From Lachnospiraceae bacterium (lineage in GTDB: Bacteria; Bacillota; Clostridia; Lachnospirales; Lachnospiraceae), in NCBI GenBank assembly GCA_017467805.1, contig JAFUKJ010000083.1, forward strand, positions 1-41,581: a stretch of 41,581 nt of DNA, given 5' to 3'. Shown one piece after another: positions 25,590-31,981 of this stretch. The position numbers were made by a program, and so were the translations under genes. Position 1 is the stretch's first letter. Each line of letters opens with the position of its first letter. Below the pieces are notes generated by a model. That model did no database searches. It had not been told where the DNA came from and saw only the letters and a program-made list of their open reading frames with translations.

Positions 25590-27842
25590 CTACTCCACAT
25601 TCTTCAATGCCATATCCATCGGAATACGCTTTACCTTTCGATACTGGGTAAAAGCAATTATCGCATAGGATACAACGCCTAACATAATCATCTTCAGATA
25701 TGCTGTTATCGGCGCATAATACGGTATCCAGCCCGAATATTCCGAGAGCATCCAGATACAGACATATTCCATCACCCTGTCTGCCAGTGGTATCGTCAAT
25801 GCCAGCGCTCCAATTACTACCAGACTTGTTGCCATAACATAGAGACCGCTAATCTCTCCATTCGTATAGCCAAGAATCTTTGTCATGGAAATTGACTGTG
25901 CATTCTTCTCAATGATAATTTTCGTCAAAAGATAAATAATCATCATGTACATGACCACGCCCAATACCAAAATCATATCCATCATGCTTCCAAGGGAATG
26001 TGTCAGCTGACGGGAGGTCTTTGTAAGGTCATCCTCCGTAATCTTGGTTGCAATATACTTTTCTTCAATATCCGTAATCTCTGTACTTGCAAAATACCCG
26101 TTAAAATACTCTGCCTCATACTCAAACACTTCATTGAAATATTCCTGCTCCATAAATACCGCAATTCCTGCTGGATAGTGGTAAACACCTGCAACAGTAA
26201 ACTGATATTCCTTATCCTCATATTCCGCCTGCATCACGAGTGTATCTCCCTTACCAAGGGAAAATTTCTCAGCATACGAATCCGAAATATATACCTCTTC
26301 CTTCCCAAAGGAAATATCTACGAACTCGCTTTCAGGAGCGATTCCCATAACAGTAACCTGCTCGCTTCTTAGCTTATCATCTACAGTTTCCAAGGTAGTT
26401 ACGCAATATTTTTCTGCTCCCTCATTCTCTGTTTCGAGCGGTGCCTTTAACACATACTGATACTCAGCAAGCATATTGGATGCTATATCTGTCTGGTACT
26501 TATCCAGCAAAGCAGGGAACGCAACACCAAGCAGCAAAATAACATTTGCGAGGAAAATTCCTACGATAATCATGATATAGTTAGGCATATTTTGGAATAT
26601 AATTCTCAGGCGAAAACGCTTCATGATTCCTATTCTTGTATTCAGGCGGAAAGCCTTTTTCTTCTGTCTTGGATTCAAATCCCTGCGAATGAATTTTAGC
26701 GGTGAAAGCTTAAGCTTATTGGCAAGTATCACAAAATTTATCCCAAGCATAAGCAATACTGGAATTACCGTAGTCTTCACAAAAGCATCTGCATTCCATA
26801 TTGTGACATAGGTAGGCAGACTGTAGCTTTGATAATAAATATCGGCAGCAATATCCTTAAATACCGTATATCCAAGAATATTTCCAAGAAGTGCCGACAC
26901 AATGGTAATCAATATCGGCATAGTAAGATAATGTATCAGCAGCTCTCCTCTTGTGTACCCCGATGCTCTTAGGGTTCCGATTACCATTGCCTCCTTGGTG
27001 ATGGTATTTATTGTAGTAATCGCAAAGATAAATGCAATAATCACAACAATAATGTAGAGGAGCGCTGCCATTACCATTCCATCTCGTCCTAAATCATTTC
27101 CTGTAAACTGTATTGCCTGATTTGCATACTGAGGATTAAAGTTCGTAATCACAGCCTTCTCTACAATCAGCTCCAACAGCTCCTCTGCCTTCTCCTTTGC
27201 CTCCATGTCATCAGCTGGTCTCTCGTCATAGTTCCATGAATAGCTATAATGCAAGCCTCCCTCTCCGAAGGTATCAAAGCACTCCTTGGTTACAACTGCC
27301 ACTCCGAATTTCAAAGCATCAAACATCATGTCTGAGTTGCTTTCATACAATGCGCTATAATCCGACAAAGCTACAAGTCCTGTTGTGGTAAGGCTCTTGT
27401 CTCCTATCTCCAGCACATCGCCAACCTCAAGCCCGTTATTCTCTGCATACATTCTGTCTATGGCAATTTCATGCTCTTTTGCAGGAAGCTCCCCTTCCAT
27501 AACACACACCAGATTGACCTCTTCGCGATTCTGAAAGATACGAATTGTGCTTTCAAAGTCTTTGGTTTCCTTGTCATAATAAAAGTTCTCATACAGGTTT
27601 ATCTTTTCCTGCTCAAAGACTTCCTCCAAGGCCTCATCTGCCTGATATAACAGTTCAAAATTACCATCCTCAATATGATATTTTTCAAAGCTTTCATCGT
27701 ATGCCTGTGTCATACTGCCTGAAGCCACAAGGAAACCTGAAATAAAGCCCACCATAACTGTTATAAATGTAAACAAAACAATATATTTGGCAAAATCGCC
27801 CTTTAACTCTTTTGGTATTCTTTTGATTAATGGGTTTCTCAT
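25590..27842 (-). CDS. ABC transporter permease with two FtsX domains
   Basis: Membrane protein of 750 aa. A short basic N-terminus (MRNPLIKRIPKELKGDFAKY) leads into TM1 at about 20-42, then an extracytoplasmic domain (43-255). A three-helix FtsX core follows (about 258-390; ITTINTITKEAMVIGTLRASGYTRGEL). A second unit repeats this: a helix near 420, a soluble region (440-600) and a final FtsX core (610-750; AQSISMTKILGYTNGEI). This is the large MacB/BceB-like class that exports or senses peptides, lipids or lipoproteins. The start has GGGGGAG 5 bp upstream; the preceding ATPase gene ends 13 bp before. Cargo unknown; the riboswitch upstream points to metal-linked control. Confidence 0.9.
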   Translation of the reverse strand: MRNPLIKRIPKELKGDFAKYIVLFTFITVMVGFISGFLVASGSMTQAYDESFEKYHIEDGNFELLYQADEALEEVFEQEKINLYENFYYDKETKDFESTIRIFQNREEVNLVCVMEGELPAKEHEIAIDRMYAENNGLEVGDVLEIGDKSLTTTGLVALSDYSALYESNSDMMFDALKFGVAVVTKECFDTFGEGGLHYSYSWNYDERPADDMEAKEKAEELLELIVEKAVITNFNPQYANQAIQFTGNDLGRDGMVMAALLYIIVVIIAFIFAITTINTITKEAMVIGTLRASGYTRGELLIHYLTMPILITIVSALLGNILGYTVFKDIAADIYYQSYSLPTYVTIWNADAFVKTTVIPVLLMLGINFVILANKLKLSPLKFIRRDLNPRQKKKAFRLNTRIGIMKRFRLRIIFQNMPNYIMIIVGIFLANVILLLGVAFPALLDKYQTDIASNMLAEYQYVLKAPLETENEGAEKYCVTTLETVDDKLRSEQVTVMGIAPESEFVDISFGKEEVYISDSYAEKFSLGKGDTLVMQAEYEDKEYQFTVAGVYHYPAGIAVFMEQEYFNEVFEYEAEYFNGYFASTEITDIEEKYIATKITEDDLTKTSRQLTHSLGSMMDMILVLGVVMYMMIIYLLTKIIIEKNAQSISMTKILGYTNGEISGLYVMATSLVVIGALALTIPLADRVMEYVCIWMLSEYSGWIPYYAPITAYLKMIMLGVVSYAIIAFTQYRKVKRIPMDMALKNVE

Positions 27843-27855
27843 ACGCTCTCCCCCT

Positions 27856-28554
27856 CTACCAATCAAGCTCTGCAGCTGATATTTTATTTTCGTTGAGATA
27901 ATTCTTTCTGATAACACCGTCTCTAAGCTTAATCACGCGGTCTGCCATATTTTTAATGGCATCATTATGAGTAACCATTACAACCGTGTTGCCATACTTC
28001 TTATTAATATCTTCAATCAGCTTCAGAATTTCCTTGGAAGTATTATAGTCCAACGCTCCTGTTGGCTCATCACATAAAAGAATATCTGGATTCTTCACAA
28101 TGGCACGTCCGATTGCCGTTCTCTGCTGCTGACCGCCTGAAAGCTGATTTGGCAGCTTGTGCCTATGCTCGTAAAGCCCAAGCGTATGTAAGATTTCATC
28201 CACATCCAACGGATTATCACTAAGATATGCTCCTACCTCAATATTCTCCTTGATATTGAGATTTGGTATCAGATTATACATCTGAAAAATATAGCCCAGA
28301 TGCTTTCTTCGATACTGCGTCAGCTTCTTCTCATTCATGTCCGCTGTTTTTTCGCCATTAATTGCTATGTAACCGCTGTCCGCACTGTCAATACCACCGA
28401 TAATATTTAACAATGTAGACTTTCCAGAACCAGATGGACCCAGTAGTACACAAATCTCTCCTTTCTCAATCTCCACATCAATACCCTTTAGCACCTCTAC
28501 TCTGCTATCTCCTTCGCCAAAATGCTTTTTGATTTGATTGATTTCCAGAAACAT
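27856..28554 (-). CDS. ABC transporter ATP-binding protein (LolD/MacB type)
   Basis: ATPase of 232 aa pairing with the downstream FtsX permease. Walker A is GPSGSGKST (39-47), the Q-loop lies in YIFQMYNLIPNL, the signature is LSGGQQQRTAIGRAI, Walker B is ILLCDEPTGALD and the switch His is in VMVTHN. The layout matches LolD/MacB/BceA ATPases. Start ATG at 28554 has GGAGGAG 6 bp upstream. It is preceded by a 230-nt leader with a riboswitch-like fold and an intrinsic terminator, so expression is probably controlled by transcription attenuation. Confidence 0.94.
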   Translation of the reverse strand: MFLEINQIKKHFGEGDSRVEVLKGIDVEIEKGEICVLLGPSGSGKSTLLNIIGGIDSADSGYIAINGEKTADMNEKKLTQYRRKHLGYIFQMYNLIPNLNIKENIEVGAYLSDNPLDVDEILHTLGLYEHRHKLPNQLSGGQQQRTAIGRAIVKNPDILLCDEPTGALDYNTSKEILKLIEDINKKYGNTVVMVTHNDAIKNMADRVIKLRDGVIRKNYLNENKISAAELDW

Positions 28555-28589
28555 AACTTTCTCCTCCTCATAGTTAATAGCAACAAAAG

Positions 28590-28623
28590 ACCGGGTATAG
28601 CTATCTCAAAAGCTATACCCGGT
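28590..28623 (-). terminator. Attenuator terminator in the ABC transporter leader
   Basis: ACCGGGTATAGCT and AGCTATACCCGGT form a perfect 13-bp stem with an 8-nt loop, followed by CTTTTGTTGC on the minus strand. It lies between the riboswitch-like domain and the ATPase ribosome site. AGGCTATA (28659-28666) upstream can pair with TATAGCT in the 5' arm and could act as an antiterminator. Confidence 0.85.
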
Positions 28624-28675
28624 TCTAAATTCAAAATCAAAAATAAAAAGACACCACATATAGCCTGTTGCCATA

Positions 28676-28760
28676 CATGAGTCTCGTTATTTAAGACAAG
28701 CCAGACCTTACGGTCAGTATGTTGACTTGCCACACTTCCTGTGCCACTACTCCCTCATCG
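28676..28760 (-). promoter_or_regulatory. Probable yybP-ykoY (manganese) riboswitch
   Basis: On the minus strand ATGAG (28754-28758) pairs with CTCAT (28677-28681) as P1. Immediately inside is GGGAGTAG (28747-28754), then a hairpin region, then GTCAACATACTGACC (28712-28726) closed by a GTAA-loop hairpin with GGTC, and CGAGACTCAT at the 3' end. These conserved elements (GGGAGUAG, UCAACAUACU, GAGAC) match what I recall of the Mn2+-sensing yybP-ykoY class, in which two loops dock around the metal. Metal binding normally favours expression of manganese exporters. Identification is by motif reading only. Confidence 0.75.
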
Positions 28761-28781
28761 GAATATTTTGTTGTTATGTTT

Positions 28782-28810
28782 ACAATAATGCATATTTTAC
28801 CATTTGTCAA
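28782..28810 (-). promoter_or_regulatory. Promoter of the riboswitch-controlled ABC operon
   Basis: Perfect TTGACA (28805-28810), a 17-bp spacer and TATTGT (28782-28787). Transcription would start about 15 nt before the riboswitch domain. Confidence 0.8.
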
Positions 28811-28875
28811 TATTTTATTTTAAAAGCACGGACTTTTTGCAACAATTAGTCCATTCAAACAATGGTAAAATACCT

Positions 28876-29655
28876 CTATCTTCTGAGAATATCCAGTGTA
28901 TGCGCCCCTGCACCAATTAAGTCCTGTCTTTCGCAGGTTGCCATCTGATATTGAATAAAATATTCAAACTCTTCATCTGACAGCTGATTTAAGAAAGGTC
29001 GGATATAATTGGCTGGTCCGTCAGGGGACAATATCTTAATACGCTCCAAGCCTGTCGCCTCATTCAGCGCATTAATATCCTCGATACGCATATAATCGTA
29101 TAACTCCTTTGGCTCGGATATCGTCTTAAAATCTTCAGTCAGACGCTTGCCGTCCATGCACTCCCTGATATGCTTCTCCTTAAAAGCATAGGTAATCACA
29201 CCATACTCATTCATGCAATACGCCACAAGAATCACACCGCCTGGCTTTGTCACACGCTTTGCTTCCTCCAAAGCCTTCTTCTTATCATCAAAGCCAAAGA
29301 GGTGATACATTGGTCCAAACAAAAGCGTTACATCAAACTGCTCGCTGGCAAGCTTCTTAAGATTCATGGCATTGCCCTGCATCGCCTTTACAGTACTGTT
29401 CTTTGCCTTGATACGACTAAGATTATACTTTACCAGCTCTACAGCAGTCACATCATAGCCTTCATTCGCTAACGCCACACTGTATCTGCCCGTGCCTGCA
29501 CCAATATCCAGTATCTTAATATCCTGCGGCTCCCTGTCAGACGGAATATATTCATGAATATACTTCATGGACACTCTATACTCCGTCTGCCCATGTCTGG
29601 AGTCCAGACGCTTCTCCTCGCTAAATTTGTTATAATATTCTTCCAGTTCTGTCAT
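28876..29655 (-). CDS. Class I SAM-dependent methyltransferase
   Basis: Rossmann-fold methyltransferase of 259 aa. Motif I is ILDIGAGTGRYSVAL (about residues 48-62), motif II VTAVELVKYNL, motif IV FDVTLLFGPMYHLF, and the post-motif helix reads ALEEAKRVTKPGGVILVAYC. The C-terminal half (120-259) has no recognisable accessory domain, and the target (small molecule, protein or RNA) is unknown. Start chosen at ATG 29655, with GGTGA 8 bp upstream and 4 bp after the previous stop; an ATG at 29670 overlapping the upstream gene is an alternative. It is the last gene of the PadR operon by position, although whether it belongs functionally is unclear. Confidence 0.88.
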   Translation of the reverse strand: MTELEEYYNKFSEEKRLDSRHGQTEYRVSMKYIHEYIPSDREPQDIKILDIGAGTGRYSVALANEGYDVTAVELVKYNLSRIKAKNSTVKAMQGNAMNLKKLASEQFDVTLLFGPMYHLFGFDDKKKALEEAKRVTKPGGVILVAYCMNEYGVITYAFKEKHIRECMDGKRLTEDFKTISEPKELYDYMRIEDINALNEATGLERIKILSPDGPANYIRPFLNQLSDEEFEYFIQYQMATCERQDLIGAGAHTLDILRR

Positions 29656-29659
29656 TCTA

Positions 29660-30418
29660 TCATTCACCATCCCAGGAAATCTCTATATCACCAATATCTG
29701 CGCCAATCTTAATCAGACCTTGATCGCCTTTGATATAGCACTCATCCTTATAGTCTTTGCCATTCACTTCAATGTCTCCTAACTCTGCTGCGATATCAAA
29801 AGTATAATCTGACAAATCTGCTGCCGAGTCTATATCAATATCTCCGACATCAGAATATACATCCAAGCTTTCAAACTCAGAATCGCTAATGTCCAAATCG
29901 CCTACATCCAGTTCCATCTTAGCATCCCCGATAACAGACTCTTGTACACTAACATCTCCTACATCACAATACACTGTAAGGTCTATAATTGCAAGTCTGT
30001 CAAGGTTCACATCTCCGACATCAGATGTAATCTCTACCATTTCCAACAAAATTCCATCTGGAATTGTCAAAATTGCATTACAGTTATTTGTTCCAATCCA
30101 GTTGGTATTCTTCTGTTTCTGATTAATATACAGAACACCATCCTTTACCTCATACTCAGGAATTAGATTCTTGGTACAGTTATAACTAAGCTTATAATCG
30201 TCTCCCTTTTCTACCGTCAATCCCATGACTGCTGCATCCACACAAATCCTTGTAAAGGAATCCAGTTCAATATTATCCTCTCTTACACTTCCCTGATTCT
30301 CTCTATTTCCAATATTTACATTAATTCCTCCAAAGCTTCCTCCAAAGTGAATCGCGCATCCTACAAGTACGCAAACAATTGTAACCAGCGTAATCACGCC
30401 CATATATAATCTTCTCAT
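29660..30418 (-). CDS. DUF4097-like putative lipoprotein with periodic VGD motif
   Basis: Exported protein of 252 aa. The N-terminal helix ends in VLVGC (C21), a good lipobox, so lipid anchoring is likely. The rest resembles the DUF4097 beta-helix/adhesin-like family. The motif DVGD recurs at residues 133, 152, 171 and 190, exactly 19 apart, then ELGD at 212 and DIGD at 241, as expected for successive rungs of a parallel beta solenoid. Start ATG follows AAAGG by 8 bp. It is third in the PadR-HAAS-DUF4097 operon, 23 bp after the HAAS gene. Such modules are linked to envelope stress or membrane-signal sensing; the ligand is unknown. Confidence 0.85.
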   Translation of the reverse strand: MRRLYMGVITLVTIVCVLVGCAIHFGGSFGGINVNIGNRENQGSVREDNIELDSFTRICVDAAVMGLTVEKGDDYKLSYNCTKNLIPEYEVKDGVLYINQKQKNTNWIGTNNCNAILTIPDGILLEMVEITSDVGDVNLDRLAIIDLTVYCDVGDVSVQESVIGDAKMELDVGDLDISDSEFESLDVYSDVGDIDIDSAADLSDYTFDIAAELGDIEVNGKDYKDECYIKGDQGLIKIGADIGDIEISWDGE

Positions 30419-30441
30419 GCTCTCTCTACCTTTCTGTCTGA

Positions 30442-31425
30442 TTAATAATCTCTATTCATATTCTTAATAAACATCTCTACCAGTGAAGCAATTACCCAAA
30501 CAACCCATGTAATATGCCAATCCATTGTTAAAAAGCTCCAACAAAGATAAATACAGGTTACTGTTGGCCAGTATACTGACATCACTGCAGACACGGTCTT
30601 GCTATCATAATGTACCTGCTCCTTTTGTGAATCCACAAAGCTTCCTCCCATAGTACCTCTCTCATTTACAGAAAGCAAAGTGTTATAAGCCTTCATTCTG
30701 TTACCTGTCACGATAAAGAAAAATACACCAACGGCAATCATTGCAAATAAAATAACTGGAGCAACACCTTCTGTCATAAGCTCTGACATATCAAGCTCAT
30801 CCATAATAGCAGCTGGTACAAAGGAAAGTACACAAAGCATCACTCCCACTGTAATCAGCACTGCATGTGTCATGCGATAATTCTCTCTTTCATGATGTAC
30901 ATAGTCAGTCGTTGAAAAATCCATGCTGCAAGACTGACGATTTAAGAAGCTCCACTTATCCATATACACTTTTGAAAATACGAAAAAGCCTATTGCAATT
31001 GCAATCATTCCAAACATAGCAGCTAATCCCAATACTGAACTGCCACTTCCTATATACTCTAAAAGTATAAACGGTGTTACACACATAATACAAAGCAATA
31101 CACCCAAGGCTGTCATAACGCCTGACTTCTGCTTATCAGCAATAAAGCTCTCTGCCTCATCCTGTGTAATATTTCTCTTATCATACATCGCCTGCTGCTC
31201 AGGATGAATATAACTATCAATTCCTAAATCTGCTGCCAGCTCCTCTAAGTTACCAAACTCAGAGATTACAATACCAATTGCTTCATTCTCTGACTTACCC
31301 TCGCTCTTCAGCTCGTTATACTTATCCTCCATCATCTGTCCTAATTCATACTGTGCCTTTTGTACCTCTCTTGTATTCGGCAAATTCTGAAACATTGATT
31401 TTAAATAATTGCGTAAAGTTTCCAT
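30442..31425 (-). CDS. HAAS-domain (DUF1700-like) membrane protein, PadR partner
   Basis: Protein of 327 aa. The cytoplasmic N-terminal domain (1-85) is alpha-helical, with the typical YELGQMMEDKYNELKSEGKS and AIGIVISEFGNLEELAADLG segments of HAAS/permease-prefix domains. Six or so membrane helices follow (about 103-125, 132-152, 190-212, 225-245, 280-298 and 302-320) with no catalytic motif. HAAS proteins are regularly encoded next to PadR regulators and are thought to pass membrane signals to them. It lies 14 bp downstream of the PadR gene with GGGAG 5 bp before the start. Function is inferred from context. Confidence 0.82.
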   Translation of the reverse strand: METLRNYLKSMFQNLPNTREVQKAQYELGQMMEDKYNELKSEGKSENEAIGIVISEFGNLEELAADLGIDSYIHPEQQAMYDKRNITQDEAESFIADKQKSGVMTALGVLLCIMCVTPFILLEYIGSGSSVLGLAAMFGMIAIAIGFFVFSKVYMDKWSFLNRQSCSMDFSTTDYVHHERENYRMTHAVLITVGVMLCVLSFVPAAIMDELDMSELMTEGVAPVILFAMIAVGVFFFIVTGNRMKAYNTLLSVNERGTMGGSFVDSQKEQVHYDSKTVSAVMSVYWPTVTCIYLCWSFLTMDWHITWVVWVIASLVEMFIKNMNRDY

Positions 31426-31439
31426 ATTCTCTCCCTCTC

Positions 31440-31775
31440 TTAATTTCCTTCGATAAATTTCTCAACAACTTCCTTTGTTAGGTTCCACTCAGCGCATTTC
31501 TCCTGATAATACGCTCTTCCTGCCTCGGTAATGCGATAATAGGTTCTCTTCTTACCATTGCTCATGTCCTCATCTGAGAAGGACTCCACATATCCGTTCT
31601 TCTCCATTCTCGTAAAGGCTGAGTAAAGCGTTGTCTCCTTTATCACATATTTCTCTTCGGACAGGCTCTTAATCTGCTTGGATATCTCATAGCCATATGA
31701 GGGCTTCTCCAATAGCAGATACAGAATCATCGTGTCATTATATCCTCTAATGACATCGCTGCTAATGCTTATCAT
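31440..31775 (-). CDS. PadR-family transcriptional regulator
   Basis: DNA-binding protein of 111 aa with the PadR winged helix: LYLLLEKPSYGYEISKQI (helices 1-2), KETTLYSAFTRMEKNGYVES (recognition helix and start of the wing) and GKKRTYYRITEAG (wing), followed by a short dimerisation helix. Start ATG has AAGGAGG 7 bp upstream. It leads the operon with a HAAS membrane protein and a DUF4097 lipoprotein, and it is preceded by a five-unit palindromic array right after the promoter, the obvious candidate for its own operators. Autorepression is inferred. Confidence 0.93.
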   Translation of the reverse strand: MISISSDVIRGYNDTMILYLLLEKPSYGYEISKQIKSLSEEKYVIKETTLYSAFTRMEKNGYVESFSDEDMSNGKKRTYYRITEAGRAYYQEKCAEWNLTKEVVEKFIEGN

Positions 31776-31814
31776 ATATGAGCCTCCTTATACAATTGAA
31801 ATTCATACATCATC

Positions 31815-31888
31815 CTACGACTGACGTTGATACGTCTATCGTAGGTACGTCTGTCGTTGCTACGTCTATCGTACTACGCCTGTCGTAG
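31815..31888. repeat. Five tandem 15-bp palindromic repeats (candidate operator array)
   Basis: Five units start at 31815, 31830, 31845, 31860 and 31874. Each is an imperfect palindrome of the form TACG-N5-CGTA (cores TACGTCTATCGTA twice, TACGTCTGTCGTT, TACGCCTGTCGTA, TACGACTGACGTT). Spacing is 15, 15, 15 and 14 bp, so successive sites face alternate sides of the helix. The array begins 4 bp after the -10 box and fills the first 70 nt or so of the PadR operon transcript. Likely the PadR binding sites; unproven. Confidence 0.85.
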
Positions 31889-31892
31889 TATT

Positions 31893-31921
31893 AATATAGC
31901 ATGTATATAATTGTATGTCAA
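31893..31921 (-). promoter_or_regulatory. Promoter of the PadR-HAAS-DUF4097 operon
   Basis: Perfect TTGACA (31916-31921), a 17-bp spacer and TATATT (31893-31898, five of six). Transcription starts inside the palindromic array. Confidence 0.85.
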
Positions 31922-31952
31922 TAGGTGTGTTCAAAATTTATTCTTCAAGAAA

Positions 31953-31979
31953 AAGGAGGCAGGAAAAACCTGCCTCCTT
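31953..31979 (-). terminator. Intrinsic terminator after the GH95 gene
   Basis: AAGGAGGCAGG and CCTGCCTCCTT form an 11-bp perfect stem with a 5-nt loop, followed by TTTCTTG on the minus strand, 2 bp after the GH95 stop. Confidence 0.88.
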
Positions 31980-31981
31980 AA

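Noticed and set aside
28497-28733. Minus-strand 78-codon frame running through the ABC leader
   Set aside because: It overlaps the riboswitch-like domain, terminator and the ATPase start; RNA structure explains the sequence better than a peptide, although a leader peptide cannot be fully excluded.
31815-31888. Short tandem repeats considered as a CRISPR array
   Set aside because: Units are contiguous 15-mers with no spacers, and there are no cas genes; position at a promoter fits operators.
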